From an uncultured Oscillibacter sp. (GTDB lineage: Bacteria > Bacillota > Clostridia > Oscillospirales > Oscillospiraceae), in the NCBI GenBank assembly GCA_934574045.1, contig CAKTMK010000016.1:1-44669 (forward strand): a DNA stretch of 44,669 bases, in the 5' to 3' direction. Shown here one piece after another: positions 30,780 through 39,026 of the stretch; position 1 is the stretch's first letter, and each line of letters begins with the position of its first letter. The notes under the pieces were generated by a model that searched no databases, was not told where the DNA came from, and saw nothing but the letters and a program-made list of their open reading frames with translations. Made by a program: the position numbers and the translations under genes.

Positions 30780-32252
30780 TTATTCGGTGAACGCCTCGTG
30801 CAGATGCAGCGTCACGTCCAGATATTCGCCGTCCCGCCAGATCCGCATGGGCAGGTCGTCCCCCACCCGGTACTGCCGCCGGACGCTCAATAGCGCGTGC
30901 CGTCCGCCCGCGACGCTCTGCCCCCCGGCGGAGACGATCACGTCCCCGGCCTTGACGCCCGCCCGGTCCGCGGCGGAACCGGCGCTGACGCTCTGGACCT
31001 CCACGCCGCTGGTCCCGTCCGGCAGCGCCTTGGGGAGGTCGTACACGGTGACGCCCAGCCGCGGCTCCGGCTGGATCTCGCCGTATTCCAGAATGTCGTT
31101 GACCAGCTTGCTCACCGACTGCATGGGCAGCGCGAAGCCAAGCCCCTCGATATTGGAGGTCAGGGACATCATCTTGATGGTATTGACGCCCACCACCTGC
31201 CCGTACACATTGATGAGCGGGCCGCCGGAGTTGCCCTCGTTCAGCGCCGCGTTGGTCTGGATCAGGGTCATGGTGCGCCCCTGCACCTCCACGTCCCGGT
31301 TGATGGCTGAAACGATGCCGTCCGTCAGCGTTCCCCGCAGCTCCACGCCCAGCGGGTTGCCGATGGCGTACACCGTGTCGCCCACGCTCAGCGCGTCGGA
31401 ATCTCCCATCTGCGCCGCAGGCAGGCCGTCGGCCTCCACTTTCAGCACCGCCACGTCATTGGCGCTGTCGCCGCCCACATATTTCGCCTCATACGTCCCG
31501 CCGGAGGCAAGGCCGATGCTGCACGCGTCGCTCCCTGCCACCACGTGGTAATTGGTCAGAATGTATCCGTCGGACCGGAAGATCACGCCGGTACCCACCG
31601 ACGCAGCCCGGTCCAGCTGGGCCACCACCGTGACCACCGCCGGATTGACCAGCCGGTACACCTCCTGCACGGTCAGCTCCGCGCCGTGGCCGACGGCCAC
31701 CTCCATCCGCGCGCCCTTTCCATAGGGATAGGTTGGAATGGACACCGGCTTCGTATCCCAGTCGGAGCGGTTCTCCTCCGGCGCGGATGGCGGGTCCTCC
31801 GCGTGCGTAAAGCCGCCGCCCAGATAAAACGCCCCCAGCGCCAGCACCAGCGCCGCAGCAAAGCACGCCGCAAAGGCCCACAGGCCCCGGCGGGTCTTTT
31901 TCTCCGGCTTGGGCGGGTCCAGACTCCAGTTGGCCGGCTGGACCCCCGGCTCCTGCCGCCTGCGCTCCGGGCGGCCCGGAAGCCGCCGTGTCTGCACATA
32001 GGTCAGAACGACCTCCTTCGGCGGCCGGACCGGCGGGTAGTATTCCACCACCTCCCGGGGCGGCTCGTCCTCCGCCGGGGTCGGCAGCTCCGCCGCCGCC
32101 GCGCTCTCCATGGGCGCGGCGGCATCCGTCGGGGGCGGGGCGTCCCGCGTCCCCTCCGGGCCGGAGGGGGCTTCTCCCTCCGCGCCGGGCGCGTATCCCG
32201 CCGGGAGCGGCGTCTCGCCGCGCTCCGCGCGGCCGGGCATCTGATCGTTCAT
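30780..32252 (-). CDS. htrA: HtrA/DegP-like membrane-anchored serine protease with PDZ domain
   Basis: This 490-residue S1C protease has a long disordered, acidic/proline-rich cytoplasmic N terminus (residues 1-120), one membrane helix (about 124-144), an extracellular trypsin-like domain with the triad His236 (TNYHVV), Asp266 (NDVAVL) and Ser342 (GNSGGPL), and a PDZ domain (about 395-480; GVEVQSVSAGSAADRAGVKAGDVI). It degrades or refolds misfolded exported proteins outside the membrane. GAGGA overlaps the stop of the kinase gene 10 bases upstream, so it is the last gene of a regulator-kinase-protease operon, like the CssRS/HtrA secretion-stress systems of Bacillus. Confidence 0.94.
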   Translation of the reverse strand: MNDQMPGRAERGETPLPAGYAPGAEGEAPSGPEGTRDAPPPTDAAAPMESAAAAELPTPAEDEPPREVVEYYPPVRPPKEVVLTYVQTRRLPGRPERRRQEPGVQPANWSLDPPKPEKKTRRGLWAFAACFAAALVLALGAFYLGGGFTHAEDPPSAPEENRSDWDTKPVSIPTYPYGKGARMEVAVGHGAELTVQEVYRLVNPAVVTVVAQLDRAASVGTGVIFRSDGYILTNYHVVAGSDACSIGLASGGTYEAKYVGGDSANDVAVLKVEADGLPAAQMGDSDALSVGDTVYAIGNPLGVELRGTLTDGIVSAINRDVEVQGRTMTLIQTNAALNEGNSGGPLINVYGQVVGVNTIKMMSLTSNIEGLGFALPMQSVSKLVNDILEYGEIQPEPRLGVTVYDLPKALPDGTSGVEVQSVSAGSAADRAGVKAGDVIVSAGGQSVAGGRHALLSVRRQYRVGDDLPMRIWRDGEYLDVTLHLHEAFTE

Positions 32253-32262
32253 TTGTATTTCC

Positions 32263-33702
32263 TCACGCTTCCGCAGACAGCGAGAAGGAGAACGTGGTCA
32301 CGCCGTTCTCGCTGGTCACGTCGATTTTTTCCCGGTGCTGCTCCAGAATGGTCTTTACGATGTAAAGGCCCAGACCCACGCCGGTCTTGTCCTCGCTGCG
32401 GGACTTGTCGCTCTTGTGGAACCGCTCGAACAGGAGCGGGATCTCCTCCGGCGGGATGGTGTCCCCCTCGTTGCGGACGGTGACGCGGGCCTTTCCGTCC
32501 CGCCGGACCACGCCCAGATAGAGGACGGAGCCGGGCGTGGCGAATTTCGCCGCGTTTTCCAGCAGGTTGTAGATCACCTGCGTAATCATGTCGTTGTCGC
32601 CCAGAACGAGGATCGGCTCGTCCGGGATGTCCGCCTCCACGTCCAGATGCCGGTCAGTGATCTTCTTCTCCATGGAGATCAGCACCCTGCGCATGCTCTC
32701 GCACACGTCGAAGCGGCTGCCGTTTTTCAGCGGGTCCATGGCCTGAAGCTGGCTCACGTCCAGCATCCGCCGCACCAGACGGCTCAGCCGCCGGCTCTCG
32801 TCGGAGATGATCTGGAGATACTGCCGCTCGCTCTCCCGGGGGATGGTCCCGTCCAGAATGCCGTCGGTATACCCGGCGATGGTGGTCATGGGCGTTTTCA
32901 GCTCGTGGGAGATGTTGGCGATGAACTCCCGGCGCTTGCGCTCCGTCTGCTGAAGGCTCTCCGCCATGGTGTTGAACGACACGGCCAGCTCGCCGATCTC
33001 GTCGTTGCGGTCCGTGTCCCGCATCCGCACGTCAAAATCCCCGTCGGCATACCGCCGGGTGGCGGCCACCATCTCCCGGATGGGCCGCACCTGATGCATG
33101 GCGGTGACGGAGGAGGCCATGAACGCCACCATCAGGACCAGGCACGCGGTCATGACGAACAGACCGATGAACCCGTGCCACATCTGGTCCAGCGCGGAGT
33201 TGGCCAGCGTCACGGCGAACACCGCGCCCGCCTGCGTCCCGTCCGCCGCCGTGATGGGCACGCCCACCAGCAGCCGCTTGCCGGAATAGCTCCCGTCCAG
33301 ATCCGAGCGGGTGGTCCCCACGCCCTTTTCCAGCGTCTGGCGCATGACGCTCTCCGGAATGGAGACGGTCCGGCCGCTGAGCGTCTCGTCGGAGGTCAGC
33401 AGGGCGCGGCCCTGCGCGTCGCAGATCAGAAAGTTCATGTCCGAGACGGACGCGGCGAACCCGGTCAGCACCGCCAGCTCCGCCCCGTCGGCAAAGGAAC
33501 CGCCCCGCAGGTGCCCCGCCGACAGGCGGGCGACCACGCGGGCGCGGGTCTCCATGTCGCCGATCCGCTCCTGACGCATGAAGTTGTACCCCAGCGCGCA
33601 GAACGACGCGCCCAGCAGGGCCAGCGTCAGCAGGACGGTGCCCATGGTGACCAGCATCTGCCGCCAGTAAAGGCCCCGGAACCGCTCCTTCAGCCGCGTC
33701 AT
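32263..33702 (-). CDS. Sensor histidine kinase, HAMP type
   Basis: This 479-residue kinase has TM1 (about 16-40), an extracellular domain of about 135 residues, TM2 (about 176-199), a HAMP linker (about 200-252), a HisKA domain with the phospho-accepting His266 in ISHELKTPMTT, and a HATPase domain (N box NLLENAAKF near 384, G box GVGLGLYIV near 445). It phosphorylates the response regulator encoded immediately upstream, whose stop codon overlaps its start (ATGA). The gene order with htrA downstream suggests that misfolded exported protein or envelope stress is the signal; this is inference. Confidence 0.93.
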   Translation of the reverse strand: MTRLKERFRGLYWRQMLVTMGTVLLTLALLGASFCALGYNFMRQERIGDMETRARVVARLSAGHLRGGSFADGAELAVLTGFAASVSDMNFLICDAQGRALLTSDETLSGRTVSIPESVMRQTLEKGVGTTRSDLDGSYSGKRLLVGVPITAADGTQAGAVFAVTLANSALDQMWHGFIGLFVMTACLVLMVAFMASSVTAMHQVRPIREMVAATRRYADGDFDVRMRDTDRNDEIGELAVSFNTMAESLQQTERKRREFIANISHELKTPMTTIAGYTDGILDGTIPRESERQYLQIISDESRRLSRLVRRMLDVSQLQAMDPLKNGSRFDVCESMRRVLISMEKKITDRHLDVEADIPDEPILVLGDNDMITQVIYNLLENAAKFATPGSVLYLGVVRRDGKARVTVRNEGDTIPPEEIPLLFERFHKSDKSRSEDKTGVGLGLYIVKTILEQHREKIDVTSENGVTTFSFSLSAEA

Positions 33703-34409
33703 GTCTTGTCCGCGGGCTTCGCCGCCCCGTCGGCCACCTCAAACTTGTAGCCAACGCCCCAGACCGTTTTCAGCGCCCACTGGTCGGACACGTTCTCCAC
33801 CTTTTCCCGCAGACGCTTGATGTGCACGTCCACGGTCCGGCTGTCGCCGAAGTAGTCGAAGCCCCACACCTCGTCGAGAAGCTGGTTGCGGGTGTAGACC
33901 CGGTTGGGCGTGGACGCCAGATGGTACAAAAGCTCCAGCTCCTTGGGCGGCGTGTCGATCTTCTTGCCGTCCACGATCAGCTCATAGGAGTCCAGATTGA
34001 TGATGAGCTTGTCAAAGACCAGCTTTTTGGACGTGTCGTTGGGGATCTCCGTCCGGCGCAGCACCGCATTGATCCGGGCCAGCAGCTCCTTCATCTCAAA
34101 GGGCTTGACGATGTAATCGTCCGCGCCCATCTCAAGGCCCTGGATGCGGTCAAAGACCTCGCTCTTGGCGGTGAGCATGATGATGGGCACCTTGCTGGTC
34201 TCCCGAATCTTGGCACACACCGCCCAGCCGTCCATCACCGGCAGCATGATGTCCAGCAGGATCAGGTCCGGCGTCTTTTTCTGAAATTCCTCCACCGCTT
34301 TTCCGCCGTCGGCGGCGATGCGGACCTCGAAGCCCTCCTTGACCAGATACATATGGATCAGGTCGGAGATATTGCGGTCGTCCTCTACCACCAGAATATT
34401 TCGCGCCAT
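33699..34409 (-). CDS. OmpR-family response regulator
   Basis: This 236-residue regulator has a receiver domain (residues 1-120) with the acidic pocket Glu9-Asp10-Asp11, phospho-acceptor Asp53 (LILLDIMLPVMDG), conserved Thr in MLTAK and Lys in YIVKPF, and a winged-helix DNA-binding domain (about 130-230; TPPKELELLYHLA, RTVDVHIKRLREKVE, WGVGYKFE). GGAGG lies seven bases before its ATG. It is translationally coupled to the kinase and likely regulates its own operon and htrA. A TTTACA-like repeat overlaps the upstream promoter region. Confidence 0.94.
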   Translation of the reverse strand: MARNILVVEDDRNISDLIHMYLVKEGFEVRIAADGGKAVEEFQKKTPDLILLDIMLPVMDGWAVCAKIRETSKVPIIMLTAKSEVFDRIQGLEMGADDYIVKPFEMKELLARINAVLRRTEIPNDTSKKLVFDKLIINLDSYELIVDGKKIDTPPKELELLYHLASTPNRVYTRNQLLDEVWGFDYFGDSRTVDVHIKRLREKVENVSDQWALKTVWGVGYKFEVADGAAKPADKT

Positions 34410-34500
34410 AGCATTGCCTCCGTGTTTCTTTACAGGATCCGGCCCAGACCGGTGCGCCGCCGGGATGCGTATCCGCTTTCAGGGGCTGTTCTCAGCTTCC

Positions 34501-34542
34501 ATTATATACGTTCCGGCGGAGGGATGTTGAATTTTCTGTAAA
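34501..34542 (-). promoter_or_regulatory. Promoter of the two-component/htrA operon
   Basis: On the minus strand TATAAT lies at 34501-34506 within TATATAAT; no good -35 exists at the usual spacing. An imperfect direct repeat TTTACA-N5-TTCAAC (34526-34542) covers the -35 area and may be a regulator site. Confidence 0.55.
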
Positions 34543-34550
34543 ATCGCCGC

Positions 34551-35648
34551 TCAGGACACGATCTCCCGCATAGGAAGAAGTCGGTCCTCCTCCTCCTCCG
34601 CGGCGGCCAGCAGCACCCGCAGGGCAGTGACGTTCCCACCCAGCCAGACGGACGCCGCGCCGCGCCGCCCGTGGATCTGACGCAGCAGCGCCGACGCACC
34701 CCCGGCGGACACCAGACCGTAGGTCCCCCGGTCGATGCTGGGCTGGAGCGGGCAGTAGCCCGCCGTCTGAAGCGCGGCAATGTCCGCGTCCGGCGCCCAG
34801 ACCAGCCGGGTCTTTACGCCCGCCGCTGCAAAGAGCGCCCGGTTCATCCGCTCCAGCTGCTCCGCCGGAGCCGCGCCGTCCGGCGCAAGGCCGATGGCGC
34901 TGCCGGAGGCGGTGATCCGCCGGAGCTGGCCGCCGCAGCGGGAAACGGCCTCCTCCGTGAAGTAAAACGCGGCCCGTGCTCCCCGCGCCTCCAGCGCATC
35001 CAGCCAGCCGTCCACCCGCTCGGCGTCCTCCGCGAGGAAGCAGAGGTAAATGGACCGCCCGGTCTCTCCGTCCGCCGCCGCGGACGGGTCCTCCTGCGCG
35101 CCGGTCTGATCCTCCGGCGGCTGGGTGGCGGCGTTCCGGTTCTGATACTGCTGATATTTGGCGTTGAGCAGATAGGTGGCGGTCTCGGTGAACAGGCTGT
35201 CCGGCAGGGCCGCGCCGCTGGTCTTGACCCGGATCAGATACCCGTGGTTCACCCGCGTGTTGCTGTACGTCCGCCCGAAGTAGGACGCCACCGGCGACGC
35301 CGCCACAAACGTCACGCCGCCGCGGGTCACGCACACATGGTCGTACAGCTCGCCCTGTCCCGTGGTCCCCGCGCCGGTAGCCACGTCGTACACCAGCGAC
35401 CGGTTGGAATCATACAGCACCAGCGTCTGGGTGACGACGTTGTAGGAATACCCCACGCCGGACTCCCGGAACACCGTGGCGGCCACGTACAAATATCCGC
35501 CGAACCAGAAGGGCATGGTCTCGTCGTTGAGATCCAGCACCCGCTCGTCCACGGCGGTGAAGTAGATCTGTTCCTCCGCGATGGCCGCGCAGCAGAGGGA
35601 CAGGGCCATGGCCAGCGCCAGAAGCGCGGCGCAGAGTCGTTTTTTCAC
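34551..35648 (-). CDS. Secreted protein: copper-amine-oxidase-like N domain plus degenerate polysaccharide-deacetylase-like domain
   Basis: This 365-residue protein has a signal peptide (cleaved after AIAEE near residue 25). Residues about 28-165 resemble the small beta-rich domain found at the N terminus of copper amine oxidase-like and SLH proteins (YLYVAATVFRESGVGYSYN, VTQTLVLYD). After a Gln/Asp/Pro linker, residues about 200-360 look like a NodB-type deacetylase fold (IYLCFLAEDAERVDGWLDAL, GARAAFYFTEEAV, ITASGSAIGLAPDG), but the catalytic motifs are lost: the TFDDG Asp pair reads CFLAED and the metal-binding His motif reads GLAPDG. It is therefore probably non-enzymatic. Translation starts at a GTG with GGGGGA upstream. 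The regulator gene follows 141 bases later. Confidence 0.75.
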   Translation of the reverse strand: MKKRLCAALLALAMALSLCCAAIAEEQIYFTAVDERVLDLNDETMPFWFGGYLYVAATVFRESGVGYSYNVVTQTLVLYDSNRSLVYDVATGAGTTGQGELYDHVCVTRGGVTFVAASPVASYFGRTYSNTRVNHGYLIRVKTSGAALPDSLFTETATYLLNAKYQQYQNRNAATQPPEDQTGAQEDPSAAADGETGRSIYLCFLAEDAERVDGWLDALEARGARAAFYFTEEAVSRCGGQLRRITASGSAIGLAPDGAAPAEQLERMNRALFAAAGVKTRLVWAPDADIAALQTAGYCPLQPSIDRGTYGLVSAGGASALLRQIHGRRGAASVWLGGNVTALRVLLAAAEEEEDRLLPMREIVS

Positions 35649-35701
35649 AGACGCGGTCCCCCTTTCTCCCGCGGTGGCGCGGGCAGAGCATTTGACGTTT
35701 T

Positions 35702-35730
35702 ATTTTAGCACGCCGCCGCCCGGTTGTAAA
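35702..35730 (-). promoter_or_regulatory. Promoter of the degenerate deacetylase-like gene
   Basis: On the minus strand TTTACA (35725-35730) and TAAAAT (35702-35707) are 17 bp apart. Confidence 0.72.
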
Positions 35731-35766
35731 GCGCCGCGCCCCCGCGGCGCAATGACAAATCCCGCC

Positions 35767-35795
35767 TTGCGCTTTGTCTCCCGCGGGGTTATAAT
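35767..35795 (+). promoter_or_regulatory. Promoter of the LCP gene
   Basis: TTGCGC (35767-35772) and a perfect TATAAT (35790-35795) are 17 bp apart, divergent from the deacetylase-like gene. Confidence 0.8.
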
Positions 35796-35849
35796 GGAAC
35801 AACTCCGGACGCGGAGAATCTGAATTTCAAATAAGGAGCCGCCGCACCG

Positions 35850-36863
35850 ATGTCAAGAAAACGCAGCCGCAGCCGCGTCACCCCCGCCCAGCACCGCCTG
35901 ATGGCGCTGGCCGCGGTCCTGTTCGCCGCCGTGGTCCTCACCCTCGCCTACCGGCACATCGTCCGCCCGCCTCAGCCCCGGCCCGCGCAGACGGACCCCG
36001 CTCCTGCCCCGGCCGCGTCCGTCCCGCCGGAGGAACAGGACGCCGATCAGCTTGCTCTGGCGGCCAGAGCCGCCCACTCCGTCCGCAAGCCGGACTTTTA
36101 CACCGTACTCGTCTCCGGCGTGGACGACGGGAACGGAAACAGCGACACCAACATCCTCGTGGCGGTGGATGCGCAGAACGGGAGCATCTACGGCGTGAAC
36201 ATTCCCCGGGACGCCAAGGCCGTTATCAACGGGAAAAATCACAAATTCAACGCCGCCCACAACATCGGCGGCATGGAGCAGACCGCCGCGGTCCTGTCCG
36301 AGCAGCTGGGCATCCCCGTGGACTACACGGTGGAGGTCAGCCTGCGGGCCTTTGCCGCACTGGTAAACGCCATCGGCGGCGTGGATTTTTACGTGCCGCT
36401 GGACATGGACTACGACGACCCGGTACAGGACCTGTCCATCCACTTTTCCGCCGGGATGCAGCACCTCAACGGCGAGGACGCGCTCAAGGTCGTCCGCTTC
36501 CGCCACAACAACGACGGCACCGGATACGGCAGCGAGGACATTGGCCGGATGAATACCCAGCAGGACTTCCTCCGGGCCGTGGCCAAGCAGACGCTGCGTC
36601 CCGCCAACCTTACCAAGGTCTCGGAATTCGCCCGGATCTTCCAGAAATACGTCAAGACCGATCTGGAGCTTGGCGAGCTGGCGTGGTTCGGCCAGCAGGC
36701 CTTTTCCGCCGGGGCGGACAACATCCAGTTCTTCACCCTGCCAGGCGAGTGGAAGTCGCCGTACATCTATCTGGACGCGGAGGCCGTGCTGGAGCTGGTC
36801 AACGCCCATCTCAACCCCTATGTGGAGGACCGGACCGCAGAGGATCTGCGCATCCCGTCCTGA
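35850..36863 (+). CDS. LytR-CpsA-Psr (LCP) family protein
   Basis: This 337-residue protein has a basic N terminus, one membrane helix (about 16-36), a proline-rich linker and an extracellular LCP domain (about 80-310). The family's motifs are seen as SDTNILVAVD, IPRDAKAVI, AAHNIGGMEQ, NAIGGVDFYVPLDMDYDD, GEDALKVVRFRH and IGRMNTQQDFL, including the Arg and Asp residues that hold the polyprenyl phosphate. LCP proteins attach teichoic acid- or capsule-type polymers to peptidoglycan. The next gene, an SLH-transglutaminase protein, starts 20 bases downstream, giving a cell-wall operon. Confidence 0.93.
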   Translation: MSRKRSRSRVTPAQHRLMALAAVLFAAVVLTLAYRHIVRPPQPRPAQTDPAPAPAASVPPEEQDADQLALAARAAHSVRKPDFYTVLVSGVDDGNGNSDTNILVAVDAQNGSIYGVNIPRDAKAVINGKNHKFNAAHNIGGMEQTAAVLSEQLGIPVDYTVEVSLRAFAALVNAIGGVDFYVPLDMDYDDPVQDLSIHFSAGMQHLNGEDALKVVRFRHNNDGTGYGSEDIGRMNTQQDFLRAVAKQTLRPANLTKVSEFARIFQKYVKTDLELGELAWFGQQAFSAGADNIQFFTLPGEWKSPYIYLDAEAVLELVNAHLNPYVEDRTAEDLRIPS

Positions 36864-36883
36864 CGTGTACGAAAGGAGGAGCC

Positions 36884-38344
36884 ATGCAGGCTTTGAAAAA
36901 GCGGGCCGCGGCGCTGGCGCTGGCCGCCGTTCTGGGCGCGGCGCTGTGCGTTCCCGGAGCCGCCGCGGAGAACTCCGCGGAAAACTTTGTCCGGCTCAAG
37001 ACCTATTCCGGTGAATTTTCGGACGTGGCCCCCGGCTCCGTCTTTTATGAGAACGCCGCCGCGCTGTATGAATACGGCCTGTCCGTTGGCAAGGGGGACG
37101 GGACCTTCGGCCTGCGGGAGCCGATGACGGTGGGGCAGATCGTGATCTTCGCCGCCCGCATCCGCAGTCTGTACGCCGCCGGCGATCCGGAGGCCGGCGC
37201 CGCCGCCTTCGCGGTGGAGGGGCAGGCGGCGTATGCGCCGTATCTCGCCTATCTTCAGAGCGAGGGCGTGCTCTCCGGCGAGCTGGACGGGCTGTATTTC
37301 CTCCCCGCCACCCGCGCCCAGACGGCCCACGTGCTGGCCGGGACGCTGCCGGAGTCCGCGCTTCCCCCGGTCAACGACGCGCTCGTCACCACGGCCTACG
37401 CCTCCCGCCGGTACATCACCGACGTTACGGAGTATACCCCGTATTGCACGGATATTCTGGCGCTCTACCGCGCCGGGATCTGCGTCGGCTCCGACGGGAG
37501 CGGCTCTTTCCAGCCCGGCGCAACTATCACCCGGGGCGCGGCGGCGGCCATGCTGACCCGGATGGTGGACCCCGCCCTGCGGCTGACGCCGGACTGGGTC
37601 CCGGAGACGACTTATGCCAGCGCGGCAGACGCCACATGGGGCAGTCTCGTCACCGGGGACGCCACCTATACCGCCGCCCCCGCCACGCGGGAGGAGATCG
37701 CGGCGGACGTGGCCCATATGCTGGCCCGGGAGAGCAATGTGCTGGAGTTGGATTACGGCGGGCCCATCTCCGCCCGGACGGCGGACACCGCGATGAACGC
37801 GGCGCTGGACGCGGTAAAGACCTACTGCGAGCAGATGTACAACTACGTCTCGTGCACATACAGCACCCAGACCGGTCGGGTCCGCATGACCTTTTCCACC
37901 GTGTCCGCGGGCGGCGCGCTGCCCGCCTATCGGGAGTATACCCTCGCCGCGGCCGCCGCAGTACACGACCGGCTGTGGAGCGAGGGGCAGATCACCGCGT
38001 CCATGACGCAGACGGAAAAGGCCCGGGTATATTACCGCTGGATCTGCGAGAACTGCGTTTACGACAGCGGGGCCAGCAGCGACTCCCTCTCCCACATCGC
38101 CTATTCTCTGTTCCACGACGGCCGCGCCGTGTGCGACGGGTACTCCGGCGCGTACAACCTCCTCCTGAAGCTGGAGGGGATCAAGTGCAGCGCCCTGTCC
38201 AACCCGGACCACATTTGGACCGTGGCCACGCTGGACGGCGTGACCTGCCACATCGACGTGACGTGGGGCGATGTTGGGAACACGCCGGATTACCGCTACT
38301 TCGCCATGACGCCGGAGCAGTCCTGGAGCTATCACACGTGGTAA
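36884..38344 (+). CDS. Secreted SLH protein with transglutaminase-like domain
   Basis: This 486-residue protein has a signal peptide (about residues 1-26, ending PGAAA), two or three SLH-type repeats (FSDVAPGSVFYENAAALYEYG near 45, AYAPYLAYLQSEGVLSG near 115, ITDVTEYTPYCTDILALYRAG near 180), and a C-terminal transglutaminase-like/cysteine-protease-like domain with the triad Cys417 (AVCDGYS), His443 (DHIW) and Asp458 (IDVTW). Such domains cut or cross-link proteins at the cell surface. AAAGGAGGAG precedes the ATG. It follows the LCP gene in the same operon, so attachment to or remodelling of the wall is likely. Substrate is unknown. Confidence 0.9.
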   Translation: MQALKKRAAALALAAVLGAALCVPGAAAENSAENFVRLKTYSGEFSDVAPGSVFYENAAALYEYGLSVGKGDGTFGLREPMTVGQIVIFAARIRSLYAAGDPEAGAAAFAVEGQAAYAPYLAYLQSEGVLSGELDGLYFLPATRAQTAHVLAGTLPESALPPVNDALVTTAYASRRYITDVTEYTPYCTDILALYRAGICVGSDGSGSFQPGATITRGAAAAMLTRMVDPALRLTPDWVPETTYASAADATWGSLVTGDATYTAAPATREEIAADVAHMLARESNVLELDYGGPISARTADTAMNAALDAVKTYCEQMYNYVSCTYSTQTGRVRMTFSTVSAGGALPAYREYTLAAAAAVHDRLWSEGQITASMTQTEKARVYYRWICENCVYDSGASSDSLSHIAYSLFHDGRAVCDGYSGAYNLLLKLEGIKCSALSNPDHIWTVATLDGVTCHIDVTWGDVGNTPDYRYFAMTPEQSWSYHTW

Positions 38345-38465
38345 GCGGCAGGCTCCAAAGCCTTCGATCCGCCGCCCCGGCGCGGCGCTGATCCGTCTCC
38401 GCCGCCGCCCCGCGCAGAGCGGGACCGGCGCACAGATAGCTCAAATACAATAGGAGATGTTCAGA

Positions 38466-38879
38466 ATGTGGTCCGTATTCGCGCTGCTGTCCGCAGTGTT
38501 CGCGGCACTGACCTCGATTTTGGCAAAGGTCGGCATTGAGGGCGTCAACTCCAATCTGGCCACCGCCATCCGGACGGCGGTCGTTCTGGTGATGGCGTGG
38601 GGCATGGTGTTCCTGACCGACGCGCAGGGCGGGATCGGCGAGATCAGCAGAAAGAGCTGGCTGTTCCTGATCCTGTCCGGGCTGGCGACGGGGGCCTCGT
38701 GGCTGTGCTATTACCGGGCGCTGCAGATCGGCGAGGCGTCCAAGGTCGTGCCGGTGGACAAGCTGAGCGTGGTCATCACGCTGGCGCTGTCGTTTCTGTT
38801 CCTGCACGAAAAGTGCACCGGCAAGTCTCTGGTCGGCTGCGCGCTGATCGCCGCCGGGACGCTGGTGATGGTCCTGTGA
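38466..38879 (+). CDS. Half-size EamA-family membrane transporter
   Basis: This 137-residue protein has about five hydrophobic helices and the EamA/DMT pattern: ALLSAVFAALTSILAKVGI near residue 5, SGLATGASWLCYYRALQIGEASKVVPVDKLSVVIT around 70-105 and LFLHEKCTGKSLVGCALIAAGTLVMVL at the end. It is one five-helix half of a ten-helix DMT protein, so it should dimerise. AGGAG lies nine bases before the ATG at 38466; the upstream in-frame ATG at 38457 is too close to it. Substrate unknown. Confidence 0.85.
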   Translation: MWSVFALLSAVFAALTSILAKVGIEGVNSNLATAIRTAVVLVMAWGMVFLTDAQGGIGEISRKSWLFLILSGLATGASWLCYYRALQIGEASKVVPVDKLSVVITLALSFLFLHEKCTGKSLVGCALIAAGTLVMVL

Positions 38880-38923
38880 CCCTCCGCCGGGGCGGCGTTC
38901 TCCGGCCGACAAGCACAAAGCAC

Positions 38924-38973
38924 AAAAAAGAAGCTCTCCGCGTGACCGCCCGGTCACGCGGAGAGCTTTTTAT
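38924..38973. terminator. Bidirectional terminator between the EamA gene and rsmI
   Basis: Seventeen-base arms (38931-38947, 38952-38968) with a 4-base loop are followed by TTTTTAT and preceded by AAAAAAG. Confidence 0.88.
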
Positions 38974-39026
38974 AGATGCTAGATGCGCTTACCCGGCGCG
39001 GCCCGCACCGTATTCAGAAAGGCCGC

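Noticed and set aside
38345..38465. TACAAT near 38446 as promoter of the EamA gene
   Set aside because: It would place the transcription start on or after the ribosome-binding site, and no -35 is visible; expression from the upstream LCP operon is more likely.
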